Both the position numbers and the translations under genes were made by a program. From contig NZ_JMIH01000016.1 in assembly GCF_000714815.1 (NCBI RefSeq), positions 457,586 through 521,585 of the forward strand: a stretch of DNA of 64,000 nt, given 5' to 3'. The notes beneath the pieces were generated by a model. It worked only from the letters and a program-made list of their open reading frames with translations. It had not been told where the DNA came from and did no database searches. The DNA comes from Anditalea andensis (GTDB lineage Bacteria > Bacteroidota > Bacteroidia > Cytophagales > Cyclobacteriaceae). Shown here one piece after another: positions 18,173 through 27,400 of this stretch (position 1 is its first letter; each line of letters begins with the position of its first letter).

Positions 18173-20593
18173 ATGGCCAAACCAATCCTTATTATAGCAG
18201 CTTTATTATTGTTTTTTTCTAGCTGTCAACAACAAAAGCAGGCCAATCGCCAACAACTGGATTTCAATAAATGCTGGCATTTTCAATTGGGAGACCATCC
18301 TGATGCTGTCGACATGGAATACGATTCTGAAAGCTGGAGGAAATTGACCTTGCCCCATGATTGGAGCATAGAGGGTGAGTTCAGTAAAGAACATCCTACC
18401 ACTCCCGAAGGGGGCGCACTTCCTGCGGGAATGGGATGGTATAGAAAAACATTTTCCCTTCCGGAATCCGACTCTTTTAAAACGGTCTGGATAGAGTTTG
18501 ACGGGATTTACAGAAACAGTGAAATATGGATCAACGGTCATTATTTAGGGATCAGACCAAATGGATACAGTTCCTTTCAGCATGAGCTGAGCCCACATTT
18601 AAATTATGGAGAGGAAGCCAATGTAATAGCGGTTAAAGTAGATAATTCACAGCAGCCTAATTCCCGTTGGTACACCGGCTCGGGTATCTATAGAAACGTG
18701 CGTTTAATAAAAACGGGAAAAGTGCACGTAGATCACTGGGGCACTTTTATTACTACCCCAAAGATAACTGAAAGCTCCTCCAACATCAATCTTCAGCTTA
18801 CGATCAAAAATCAATCTAATGAAAACCGTCAGGTAAGGGTATTGACCACGATATTAGATGGAGACAATAATAAGGTGGCTTCCATGGAATCTGATCACCA
18901 AATGGAAAATGACTCGACCCTAACTTTTGATCAAAATTTAGATTTAGCCGATCCCGTATTATGGGATGTGGACAGGCCGTATATGTACAGTGCCCTTACG
19001 CAGATCTATGATGGAAATGAACTGTTGGATGATTACAGGACCCCATTTGGGATCAGATACTTTGATTTCCATCCTGAAAAAGGGTTTTCTTTAAATGGAA
19101 AACCGATGAAAATTCTAGGGGTCTGCAACCACCATGATTTAGGCGCTTTAGGTGCAGCAGTTAATGAGCGGGCTATAGAAAGACAACTGGAAATCTTAAA
19201 AGAGATGGGTGTCAATGCAATCAGGACCGCCCATAACCCGCCGGCACCGGAATTACTGGATCTTTGTGACCGCATGGGCTTTATCGTGCAGGATGAAGCT
19301 TTTGATGAATGGAAAAAAAGAAAAGCCAAGGAAGGTTACCATAAAGATTGGGATGAATGGCACAAGCAGGATCTGGAAGATATGATCAGACGGGACCGTA
19401 ACCATCCTTCCATATTTATGTGGAGCATTGGAAATGAAATACGGGAACAATTTGACAGCACCGGTATCACCATTACCAGAGAACTGGTAAGCATAGTAAA
19501 AAACCTTGACACCACGCGGCCGGTCACTTGTGCTCTTACTGAGAACGAGCCGGATAAAAACTTTATATACCAATCCGGTGCATTGGATCTTTTGGGTTTC
19601 AATTACAAACACAGAGATTATGAAAAATTTCCGGAATGGTACCCAGGTGAAAAACTCATCGCCACAGAAAACATGTCTGCTTTGGCTACACGAGGTGAAT
19701 ATTTTTTCCCCTCTGATTCCATTATGCGTTGGCCTGAAGCTCATGATAAACCATTGGTTACCGGTAAGGATGATTATACCGTTTCTGCATTTGACCAGGT
19801 TTCCGCCTATTGGGGGTCCACGCATGAAGAAACCTGGACGACGATTAAGAACCAGGATTTTATGTCAGGATTGTTTGTTTGGACAGGATTTGATTATCTG
19901 GGTGAGCCTATTCCTTACCCCTATCCGGCCAGAAGTTCCTATTTCGGGATCATAGACCTGGCCGGCTTTCCAAAAGATGCCTTCTACATGTACAAAAGCG
20001 AATGGACCAACACGCCTACTCTGCATCTATTTCCCCACTGGAACTGGGAAGAGGGCAAAGAAGTGGATGTATGGGCCTATTATAACCAGGCTGATGAAGT
20101 TGAGCTGTTTTTAAACGACAAATCTGTAGGAAAGCGTAAAAAGGAAGGAGATGATTTAAATGTCATGTGGAGACTTCCATATGAAAAAGGTACTATCCGG
20201 GCCGTTTCCAGAAAAGATGGAAAAACTGTATTGGAAAGAGAAATCCAAACCGCCGGAAAAGCCGCTAAAATTCATTTGGAAGCAGATAGAAGCGATATCA
20301 AAGCAGATGGCAAAGATCTTTCATTTATCACTGTTTCCATTAGGGATAAAAATGGAAATATAGTCCCCAATGCTGATGATCTGGTAACATTTGAAGTTGA
20401 AGGAAACGGGTTTATCGCCGGAGTAGATAACGGATATCAGGCCAGTTTAGAACCTTTTAAGGCCAACTACAGGAAAGCCTTTAGAGGAAAATGTTTGGTA
20501 ATAGTCCAGGCTACAGAAAATCCCGGACCTATTACTTTAAAAGCTAATGCTGAAGGAATTTCCTCTTCCGAGATTACTGTTAATGTCCAATAA
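18173..20593 (+). CDS. GH2 beta-galactosidase-type enzyme, lipoprotein, with DUF4982 and Ig-like C-terminus
   Basis: An 806-residue lipoprotein (ALLLFFSSCQQQ). The GH2 sugar-binding domain covers about 25-190, an Ig-like domain follows, and the barrel starts near 300. The acid/base E422 is in FMWSIGNEIRE and the nucleophile E499 in LIATENMSALATRG, the form common in the bacteroidal beta-galactosidase/beta-glucuronidase group. Residues about 600-690 are DUF4982-like (DEVELFLNDKSVGKRK). The last 110 residues (LEADRSDIKADGKDLSF onward) are the Ig-like domain often fused to these enzymes. The gap from the first GH2 is 126 bases, so it may also have its own promoter. The downstream AraC gene is convergent, with stops only 31 bases apart. 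Confidence 0.88.
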   Translation: MAKPILIIAALLLFFSSCQQQKQANRQQLDFNKCWHFQLGDHPDAVDMEYDSESWRKLTLPHDWSIEGEFSKEHPTTPEGGALPAGMGWYRKTFSLPESDSFKTVWIEFDGIYRNSEIWINGHYLGIRPNGYSSFQHELSPHLNYGEEANVIAVKVDNSQQPNSRWYTGSGIYRNVRLIKTGKVHVDHWGTFITTPKITESSSNINLQLTIKNQSNENRQVRVLTTILDGDNNKVASMESDHQMENDSTLTFDQNLDLADPVLWDVDRPYMYSALTQIYDGNELLDDYRTPFGIRYFDFHPEKGFSLNGKPMKILGVCNHHDLGALGAAVNERAIERQLEILKEMGVNAIRTAHNPPAPELLDLCDRMGFIVQDEAFDEWKKRKAKEGYHKDWDEWHKQDLEDMIRRDRNHPSIFMWSIGNEIREQFDSTGITITRELVSIVKNLDTTRPVTCALTENEPDKNFIYQSGALDLLGFNYKHRDYEKFPEWYPGEKLIATENMSALATRGEYFFPSDSIMRWPEAHDKPLVTGKDDYTVSAFDQVSAYWGSTHEETWTTIKNQDFMSGLFVWTGFDYLGEPIPYPYPARSSYFGIIDLAGFPKDAFYMYKSEWTNTPTLHLFPHWNWEEGKEVDVWAYYNQADEVELFLNDKSVGKRKKEGDDLNVMWRLPYEKGTIRAVSRKDGKTVLEREIQTAGKAAKIHLEADRSDIKADGKDLSFITVSIRDKNGNIVPNADDLVTFEVEGNGFIAGVDNGYQASLEPFKANYRKAFRGKCLVIVQATENPGPITLKANAEGISSSEITVNVQ

Positions 20594-20624
20594 CAATTAA
20601 TATAAATTGCAAAAGTATTTAAAA

Positions 20625-21569
20625 CTATACATTTGAAACATATGAATTCTGTTGGTATTTGGAAGGAGTTGTACCTGTTCTCTGTCTAAAGGCAGAAGTA
20701 AAATGTTGCAAAGAGGAAAAGCCACATTGATAAGCTATATCTGAAAGGCCCAATTCTTCCGCACTGGTTAGCAATTGTTTTGCTCTTTCGATCTTTAAGT
20801 GAATGATAAAACTGCTTGGTGGGTATCCGGTCAATCTTTTTACCTCGTCGGTAAATTTTGTTTTACCCATACCAAAAGAATAGGCTAAATCTTCCACTAT
20901 CCATTTTTCGGTCAGATCATCATTGATCATTTCAGTAAGCTTACTGATAAAACAATCCTCCTGCCCTATTTTTTTCTTTCGGGTAGATAGATGGCGATAT
21001 AAATCTATCAGAAGGTTTTCAATAATATTTCTAACCACTAATTCGTAACCAGGTGCCTGAAGGAGCAATTCTTCCTTTAAAGCTAAGATGTGCTTTTTAA
21101 ACAGTTTTGCTTTTCGAAGGATTATTCCATTCTCAGCCGCTATTAATTTTCCCAGCTTAATTTGATACTGCTCGGATATACTTGTCCAATTCCCAAAATT
21201 GAGAGGTTGATCGGGTGCATATTCATGGGGTTTTATTATCAGCCAGTTGATTTGCCCCATATCCATTTTCCCCGAGGGACTTCCATTCCAATGCCAGGGA
21301 GCAGTAATCGATAGGTCGTCAGGAAACAATTCAACATTCTTTTCCTCAATTCTCCAATCATATTTTCCGCTTTCTATAAAATGGATTTCTATCCCATCAT
21401 TTAAATGGGGTCGCATATTTTCATCCAGACGGACTTTAGAAAATTTCATACTCCCGAACTGCGTCAGAAATGGTAGATTTTCTAATGGTCCCAAATTCTG
21501 CTCATGCCACCAAACACCAGATTCCCCTGGTGAATTATCTATAGTAGGATATAATTTATTCTCTTTCAT
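20625..21569 (-). CDS. AraC-family transcriptional regulator of locus 1
   Basis: A cytoplasmic regulator of 314 residues if it starts at ATG 21569; an in-frame ATG six codons upstream (21587) is less likely because MKENKLYPTIDNSPGES looks like the native N-terminus. The first half is a cupin-like sensor (HLNDGIEIHFIESGKYDWRIE). The C-terminal about 100 residues hold two helix-turn-helix motifs: IVEDLAYSFGMGKTKFTDEVKR and LGLSDIAYQCGFSSLQHFTSAFRQRTG, with the standard PSKYQ ending. It lies at the end of the rightward operon, convergent to it. By position it is the best candidate to bind the AAAGTACAGGATA boxes in the divergent promoter at 10241-10710, although the GntR neighbour is an alternative. 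Confidence 0.9.
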   Translation of the reverse strand: MKENKLYPTIDNSPGESGVWWHEQNLGPLENLPFLTQFGSMKFSKVRLDENMRPHLNDGIEIHFIESGKYDWRIEEKNVELFPDDLSITAPWHWNGSPSGKMDMGQINWLIIKPHEYAPDQPLNFGNWTSISEQYQIKLGKLIAAENGIILRKAKLFKKHILALKEELLLQAPGYELVVRNIIENLLIDLYRHLSTRKKKIGQEDCFISKLTEMINDDLTEKWIVEDLAYSFGMGKTKFTDEVKRLTGYPPSSFIIHLKIERAKQLLTSAEELGLSDIAYQCGFSSLQHFTSAFRQRTGTTPSKYQQNSYVSNV

Positions 21570-21848
21570 AGTTTTGAACAAAAACAATTAGCATGTCAAT
21601 TAGCACAATACAAACACTATTGACTGCATATATTGCTATCATAAGAAGGTTATTTAAGTTATTTATTCTTTTATAAAATCGACCGTCGCTTGAATTTAGT
21701 ATAGGATATAATTTTATATAATCATATTTGAATAGCACTTCGAAGTTAAGCTTACATACAGAACGTAAATCTTGAGAAAATTATGAAATAAAAAAAAAGT
21801 TATGAAATAAAGTTCAAACGATTGCACCCACAATAAACCCAAAATTTT
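21570..21848. promoter_or_regulatory. Divergent intergenic region between AraC and GntR regulators
   Basis: About 280 AT-rich bases separate the two regulator genes, which face away from each other. The 12-base word TTATGAAATAAA occurs twice as a direct repeat 19 bases apart (21781-21792 and 21800-21811), within 70 bases of the GntR start codon. This could be an autoregulatory site or chance in AT-rich DNA. No gene is visible. Confidence 0.3.
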
Positions 21849-22898
21849 ATGATAGCATTAGATAACATTATTCGAATCAACCATGAGTCCCGAATTCCTA
21901 AGTATTTACAGATTGTTAATTCAATCGTAGAAAACATTGGTAGAAATTACTTAATTGTAGGAGAAAAAATTCCATCTATCAATGAAATCAGTGAGGAATT
22001 TTTCCTTTCAAGAGATACAGTAGAGAAAGCTTACAATGAGCTTAAGAAAAGGAAAATTGTATCTTCTGTAAAAGGCAAAGGATATTATGTGGCAAGAAAT
22101 GTATCACATACCCAGATAAAGATTTTATTCTTACTTAATAAACCAAGTTATTATAAGCTTGAAATTTACAATTCATTCCTGAATAGCCTAGGTGATTCGG
22201 CCACAGTTGATTTGAATCTCTATAATTGCGATCCCACTATCCTTACGAGTATACTCAGAGAAAACATGGGAGCTTATGATTATTACGTTGTTATGCCCCA
22301 TTTTAAAAATGATAAACAAGAACATCAAAACGAAAATGATGCAGTATTGGATGTTTTGAATGAATTGCCGGAAGATAAATTGATTATTATGGATAACTTG
22401 CTCCCATCTTTATGTAATAATATTGCTTCAGTTTGCCAGGACTTCAAATCTGATATTTATCATGCATTAGAAGAAGGTAGCCGAAATTTGGTCAAATATG
22501 ACAAATTGATTTTAGTATACCCCGAAAATGTACTATATCCATACCCGCAGGAAATAAGAGAGGGATTTAAAAAATTCTGTAGTTCTTATGGATTTGATTC
22601 CGAAGTTATTCCGACAATTTTTCCTGATATGGAATTTGGCTCTAATGATGCTTATATCACTATTGAGGAAAATGATCTAGTCAATCTCATGAGGCAAATT
22701 AAGGATCATGGTATGCAACTTGGCAAGGATGTAGGAGTCATATCTTATAATGACACTCCATTAAAAGAACTTCTAGGCATTACCGTTATGTCTACAGATT
22801 TTAAAGTAATGGGAGAAACGGCAGCTTATATGATTAAAAAAGGAAAATCAGAACAAGTTAAGAATGTATTTAATTATATCGAACGTGGGTCTATATAA
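21849..22898 (+). CDS. GntR-family regulator with periplasmic-binding-protein-like sensor domain
   Basis: A 349-residue cytoplasmic regulator. Residues about 10-80 form a GntR winged helix: YLQIVNSIVENIGRN, then EKIPSINEISEEFFLSRDTVEKAYNELKK and GKGYYVAR. From about residue 92 the sequence changes to a LacI/ribose-binding-protein-like fold (IKILFLLNKPSYYKLEIYNSFL, GVISYNDTPLKELLGITVMSTD). This combination is known in Bacteroidota sugar regulators. It sits beside the AraC gene at the end of locus 1 and probably senses a sugar. The protein ends soon after the last strand, giving a slightly short sensor domain, and is followed by a strong hairpin. Confidence 0.88.
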   Translation: MIALDNIIRINHESRIPKYLQIVNSIVENIGRNYLIVGEKIPSINEISEEFFLSRDTVEKAYNELKKRKIVSSVKGKGYYVARNVSHTQIKILFLLNKPSYYKLEIYNSFLNSLGDSATVDLNLYNCDPTILTSILRENMGAYDYYVVMPHFKNDKQEHQNENDAVLDVLNELPEDKLIIMDNLLPSLCNNIASVCQDFKSDIYHALEEGSRNLVKYDKLILVYPENVLYPYPQEIREGFKKFCSSYGFDSEVIPTIFPDMEFGSNDAYITIEENDLVNLMRQIKDHGMQLGKDVGVISYNDTPLKELLGITVMSTDFKVMGETAAYMIKKGKSEQVKNVFNYIERGSI

Positions 22899-22925
22899 AA
22901 AATAGTTAATATTACCTGTTTCTTT

Positions 22926-22966
22926 ATATAATCCTATTTTATATATAATGTAAAATAGGATTATAT
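22926..22966 (+). terminator. Perfect 16-bp hairpin after the GntR gene
   Basis: ATATAATCCTATTTTA (22926-22941) is exactly complementary to 22951-22966 around a 9-base loop, followed by TTTCTTTCC. It lies 28 bases after the stop codon. The stem is AT-rich and the T-run is interrupted, so it may be a weak terminator or an mRNA 3'-end stabiliser. Confidence 0.5.
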
Positions 22967-23366
22967 TTCTTTCCATAAAATTCGATTATAATTCTAAAAA
23001 GGGAATTATTGTTAAAATAATACTATGTAAATTAAATATCATCTCATATACTTGGTATCCTGCCCGCTAATTTCAATTATTTTAAGCCTACTTATTAATT
23101 CATTACAACCCAATCCAGAATAGTTAGGTTAATGTTTAATAAAATCTATGTATATTGAAAAATAAATTACCACCCTCTTTTTCATTCCTCTAATTTAAAT
23201 TCAATTTATCCTCTATTTAATCATATGTACGCATACAATAAAGCCACTTATTAATTTTTCTTTGTAAATGATATCCTCCTTAATTGCCTAATATTAGTTG
23301 CCGTGTATTACTTCTCTATTTCCCACCAATCACCATTTTACCAATATTTTTAAATAACTTAAAGGC
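22967..23366. other. AT-rich intergenic stretch with no visible gene
   Basis: Four hundred bases, very AT-rich, lie between the GntR terminator and the amidohydrolase gene. I see no open frame of note, no RNA gene and no repeat. The promoter of the amidohydrolase must lie here but no convincing TTTG/TAnnTTTG pair stands out. Confidence 0.4.
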
Positions 23367-24653
23367 ATGAACAAATTGATGCAATATTTTCTGACCGTGC
23401 TTTTACTTAGTTCTTGTGCCACTGATGAACAAGTTTCTGAAGGTGACTATACCGCATACACCGGCGCTTCTATTATCGATGGTTCGGGTGATCAACCTAT
23501 CGAAAATGGCGTATTGCTCATTCGGGAAGGTAAAGTAACTGCCGTAGGAAGCTGTGATGATGTATCTATACCCGAGGAAGCCCATATGGTAGACCTCACC
23601 GGAAAATTCATTATCCCTGGGTTGATCAATGGCCATGGGCATGTAGGGCAAGCAAAGGGAATAGAAGGTGACCACTATTCTGCACAAAATGTACTTGATA
23701 ACCTTGGGATATATGCCAGATATGGCATCACCACTGTGGTAAGTCTTGGAGACGACCAAAAAGATGGGGTCCCATTTAGACATGTCAATGATAGTTTACC
23801 CGTATCCCGGGCCAGACTTTTTATCGCCGGTAAGGTTATTACTGGAAATACTCCTGAAGATGCTATCGCCGACATAGAATATAATCATCAAATGGGAGTA
23901 GATTTTATGAAAATCAGGGTAGATGATAACCTGGGCACTTCTGATAAAATGCCTGAAGATGTATACAGGGCTGTCATTGACCGCTCCCATGAGCTCGGTT
24001 ACAAGATAGCTACCCATATGTACGAACTAGATGACTCCAGAAAATTGGTAAAAGCAGGATCAGACTTGCTCGCCCATAGTATAAGGGATCAGGTGGTAGA
24101 TCATACTTTCCTCGAATTGTTAAAGCAAAAGAACATTGGCTATTGCCCTACTCTTACCCGTGAACTATCTACGTATGTGTATGCAGATACTGCCCACTTT
24201 TTCTCAGATCCTTTTTTCCTAAAAGAATATCCCAGAGACGTGATCCAACCTCTTATGGATCCTAAAAGACAGGAAGATGTTCGTAACAAACGCAGTGCCC
24301 AGATATACAAGCAGCAGCTTCCAGTCGCCTACACTAACTTAAAAAGTCTACATGATGCGGGAATTCCCATAGTCTTCGGAACAGACAGTGGGGTGCCTAC
24401 CCGCTTCATGGGATATTTTGAACACCTCGAAATGGAGATGATGGCCGAAGCCGGTCTAACGCCAATGGAAATACTCCTGTCCGCAACTAAAAATGTGGCA
24501 GAGTATCTAGATTTAAAAGGCCTTGGCATCTTAAAAGAAGGTAACTGGGCAGATTTTATAATACTGGATGCTGACCCTTTACTCGATATTAGAAACTGTA
24601 AACAAATCCTGCAAGTATATATCGGCGGAAAGGTAGTGGAAGAATCTTTCTAA
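23367..24653 (+). CDS. Exported amidohydrolase-family metal-dependent hydrolase (lipoprotein)
   Basis: A 428-residue lipoprotein (FLTVLLLSSCATDE). The urease-related amidohydrolase fold is complete: H90-x-H92 in INGHGHVG, K182 in DFMKIRVDD (the position of the carbamylated lysine), H217 in IATHMYE, H237 in LAHSIRD and D340 in FGTDSGV. The small beta-sandwich is built from the first about 75 residues (GASIIDGSGDQPIENGVLLI) and the C-terminus (EGNWADFIILDADPL). Similar exported enzymes include prolidase-like and imidazolonepropionase-like members, so hydrolysis of a peptide or cyclic amide in the periplasm is possible. It stands alone between AT-rich gaps. Confidence 0.85.
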   Translation: MNKLMQYFLTVLLLSSCATDEQVSEGDYTAYTGASIIDGSGDQPIENGVLLIREGKVTAVGSCDDVSIPEEAHMVDLTGKFIIPGLINGHGHVGQAKGIEGDHYSAQNVLDNLGIYARYGITTVVSLGDDQKDGVPFRHVNDSLPVSRARLFIAGKVITGNTPEDAIADIEYNHQMGVDFMKIRVDDNLGTSDKMPEDVYRAVIDRSHELGYKIATHMYELDDSRKLVKAGSDLLAHSIRDQVVDHTFLELLKQKNIGYCPTLTRELSTYVYADTAHFFSDPFFLKEYPRDVIQPLMDPKRQEDVRNKRSAQIYKQQLPVAYTNLKSLHDAGIPIVFGTDSGVPTRFMGYFEHLEMEMMAEAGLTPMEILLSATKNVAEYLDLKGLGILKEGNWADFIILDADPLLDIRNCKQILQVYIGGKVVEESF

Positions 24654-24977
24654 ACAATGATAATGAAGTTATCCCATTTTATTTTTTCAAAATGAAATGG
24701 AATGAAGACAAAACCCATTCTCATCATTTTGATTACATTCTGGGTATTTCCCTATAACGGCATGGCGGTAATAGCTGGTTTAGATAATACTGTGGAAGCA
24801 TCTAGCCTATAAAAATATTTCTGACTACGGTTTAGTACTCCGGATAATGAAAGGTTACATTTTTAATAATCAACCTATTGGGCTGATCATAGTATAAATT
24901 ATTTGGGCTAAATTATGCAGTAAATCAAAGCTTATTTGTATGAGGGATATTTTTTTTAAATACCGGAAGCGATTACC
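24654..24977. other. Intergenic region with a small hairpin
   Basis: This region lies between the convergent amidohydrolase and MBL-fold genes. At 24674-24700 CCATTTTATTTT pairs with AAAATGAAATGG (one G-T wobble) around a 3-base loop, 20 bases after the amidohydrolase stop. It has no T-run on the plus strand, so a terminator role is uncertain. The rest shows nothing. Confidence 0.35.
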
Positions 24978-26099
24978 TTAGGGTAGATGCTCCCACCACT
25001 GTCCAAAGGTCTGGTCAATGTCATCCAAATCGACCACCTCCCCTATCATGGGTGTGACCAGAGGGATTCGGCCAGATATTTCGTTAAGTTTGGCAATATT
25101 TTTCATCGGTTCATCCCATGGATGACTGGCCAGTTTAAATTTAGAGGTATGTACTGGGAAAAGGCGTTTGGTCTTTAAATCTTTGGCAGCAGTAAGTGCC
25201 TCCTCTGGGGTCATATGAAGCTCTTTCCAAGCGATATTATACTGGCCGTTGTCCAAAACTGCCAGATCAAAACTTCCAAACTTTTCACCGAGCTCAGCAA
25301 AATGCGTATCATATCCGCTATCCCCTCCAAGGTACAATTTCAACGCGTTGGTTTGTAATATAAAGGATAGCCACAAAGTATTCTTCCTTTTTAAACCTCT
25401 CCCCGAAAAGTGCCGCGCAGAAGCAGTATGCAGGGTGATATCATCATTGATTACCACTGTTTCGTTCCAGTCTTTTTCTATGATTTTGCTGACATCAAAC
25501 TTCCAGTATTCAAAATGAGCCCCCACTCCCAATCCACATATAACCTGCTTGATTTTTGGCTTTAACAACATTATTGTTGGATAATCCAGATGATCATAAT
25601 GATCATGGCTGATCAGCACATGATCTATTTCGGGCATATCGTCCGCTGTATATATATCTGTACCTTTAAATGATCTATTGGAATATGGCACTGGGGAGGC
25701 ATTGCCGCTGAAAACAGGATCTATTAGGAACCGTATCCCATTCAGTTGGATAAAATAGGAAGAATGCCCAAACCAGATCAAGACGTTATCTGTCCTATCC
25801 AGATTTTTTAATGATGTCCTTATAGAAGGAATTTCGGTAGCCGGAACAGTACGGGGAAATTTACTGAAAATAAAATCATACATCACTCCGCTCATAGAAT
25901 ACCCTTCACTTACCATGGGGGTAAAATGGATATTCTGAAATTCCCCATTCTTATAATTGGGAGATTGTTGCAACATTTCTAAACGCTTACCTTTTGGCGC
26001 TTTACCAAATTGGGGATGATTCATAAAAACTAAAATTGAGATGGCTAACAGTATCGTGATGAACAAAATCATGATCAGAGTTCCGGTGATAATTTTCAT
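24978..26099 (-). CDS. Metallo-beta-lactamase-fold hydrolase (UlaG/NAPE-PLD-like)
   Basis: A 373-residue protein with one N-terminal hydrophobic segment (LIMILFITILLAISILVFM) that is either a signal anchor or a signal peptide. The zinc motif HDHYDHLD begins at H165; GHSSYFIQLNG and FLIDPVF precede it as in the family, ARHFSGRG supplies a further His, YLGGDSGYD a bridging Asp, and LFPVHTSKFKL the last His. The first 60 residues (RLEMLQQSPNYKNGEFQN) match the extended N-terminus of NAPE-PLD-like and RomA-like proteins. Phospholipid or lactone hydrolysis is typical of relatives, but the substrate here is unknown. It is monocistronic and divergent from aguB. Confidence 0.85.
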   Translation of the reverse strand: MKIITGTLIMILFITILLAISILVFMNHPQFGKAPKGKRLEMLQQSPNYKNGEFQNIHFTPMVSEGYSMSGVMYDFIFSKFPRTVPATEIPSIRTSLKNLDRTDNVLIWFGHSSYFIQLNGIRFLIDPVFSGNASPVPYSNRSFKGTDIYTADDMPEIDHVLISHDHYDHLDYPTIMLLKPKIKQVICGLGVGAHFEYWKFDVSKIIEKDWNETVVINDDITLHTASARHFSGRGLKRKNTLWLSFILQTNALKLYLGGDSGYDTHFAELGEKFGSFDLAVLDNGQYNIAWKELHMTPEEALTAAKDLKTKRLFPVHTSKFKLASHPWDEPMKNIAKLNEISGRIPLVTPMIGEVVDLDDIDQTFGQWWEHLP

Positions 26100-26524
26100 T
26101 TATGTAAAATTCATATCTTTAGAGCTTCACTTTAAATACTTTATATTATATCCTCCTATTTAAAAGAGTAAAAACCCGGTTGACAGGATAACCTGAAAAG
26201 CTGTATCTATTCTATGGGGATACTTTATTTAAAGTTTTTTCAAAAAAGCAAAATAAGCTGGTTGAAGATTTATCAGCATTACGTAATAAATCTCACCTAG
26301 GTTCAAAAGCTTTTATGCTTGGCTCCTTTATTGATTTTTAATATTTTACCTGATGTGGGAAGCTGGCTATCCTATCTTACCATTAGCTCCTAAAATTTAT
26401 AATGAATAGCTGCATGTAAGCCCTTGTTTTATATAATTAAGGTTATATTTTTTCAAAAAAATTTCTCTGTAAATTTATTTTTACACTATATTGTTAGCAT
26501 AATACATAATTAATAGAAATTTAC
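26100..26524. other. Divergent intergenic region between MBL-fold gene and aguB
   Basis: This stretch of 425 AT-rich bases must contain promoters for both flanking genes. I see no gene, no clear repeat and no strong hairpin. A single ACAGGATA occurs near 26180, without the duplicated context found in the locus 1 promoter. Confidence 0.35.
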
Positions 26525-27400
26525 GTGTCAAATAAAACCATAAAAATAGGTTTGGTGCAAAATTCCTGCTCAGAAGACCTAAAATCAAACCAGGAAAAAG
26601 CGGCAGCTGGTATAAAAGAAGCTGCTGCTAAGGGTGCGCAGATCATTTGTCTTCAGGAATTGTTCGGCTCTCTATACTTTTGCGACATCGAGGACCATGA
26701 TAATTTCAAATTGGCCGAAAAAATCCCTGGACCCTCCACGGATTTTTTTTCCGGTCTGGCCAAGGCTTTAGATGTAGTGATCATTGCCTCTTTATTTGAG
26801 AAAAGAACTGAAGGTTTATACCACAATACCACCGCAGTACTGGATGCTGATGGCACTTATCTGGGCAAATACAGAAAAATGCATATCCCAGATGACCCCG
26901 GTTATTACGAAAAATTTTATTTTACTCCAGGAGATCTCGGATATAAGATCTTTAAAACCAAATATGCAGATCTTGGAGTATTGATATGCTGGGACCAATG
27001 GTATCCTGAAGCGGCAAGGATTACTGCACTGATGGGTGCACAGATACTGTTTTATCCTACCGCTATCGGCTGGCACAAAGACCAGGATGACCCTACCAAT
27101 TCAGAACAGTACCAAGCCTGGCAAACCATCCAAAAAGCTCACGCAGTAGCAAACGGAGTTCCGGTAGTTGCTGTAAACAGAGTTGGAACAGAAGGGGACA
27201 TGAACTTCTGGGGAGGGTCTTTTGTAAGCAATGCTTTTGGAAGGGTGCTTTACCAAGCCGATCACATCAAAGAAGAGATCGCCGTAGTAGAAATCCATAA
27301 AGACCATTCTGACCGCTACAGAACCCATTGGCCCTTTCTCCGAGACCGAAGAATAGAAACCTATGCACCCCTTCTCAAAAGATTTATAGATGAAGACTGA
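26525..27400 (+). CDS. aguB: N-carbamoylputrescine amidohydrolase AguB
   Basis: Converts N-carbamoylputrescine to putrescine, CO2 and ammonia, the second step of the agmatine route to polyamines. It is a 291-residue nitrilase-superfamily protein with the full catalytic triad: E45 in ICLQELFGS, K118 in YRKMHIPDD and C155 in VLICWDQWYPE. GWHKDQDDP and VNRVGTEGDMNFWGGSF are typical of this subfamily. The frame begins with GTG at 26525; no in-frame ATG lies upstream, and SNKTIKIGLVQNSC is the expected N-terminus. The last 11 bases overlap aguA, so the pair is translated together. The function is further supported by that neighbour. Confidence 0.95.
   Translation: MSNKTIKIGLVQNSCSEDLKSNQEKAAAGIKEAAAKGAQIICLQELFGSLYFCDIEDHDNFKLAEKIPGPSTDFFSGLAKALDVVIIASLFEKRTEGLYHNTTAVLDADGTYLGKYRKMHIPDDPGYYEKFYFTPGDLGYKIFKTKYADLGVLICWDQWYPEAARITALMGAQILFYPTAIGWHKDQDDPTNSEQYQAWQTIQKAHAVANGVPVVAVNRVGTEGDMNFWGGSFVSNAFGRVLYQADHIKEEIAVVEIHKDHSDRYRTHWPFLRDRRIETYAPLLKRFIDED

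Noticed and set aside
19253..19825. A 190-codon open frame antisense to the second GH2 gene
   Set aside because: It overlaps the catalytic part of GH2, whose motifs are intact; no independent support exists.
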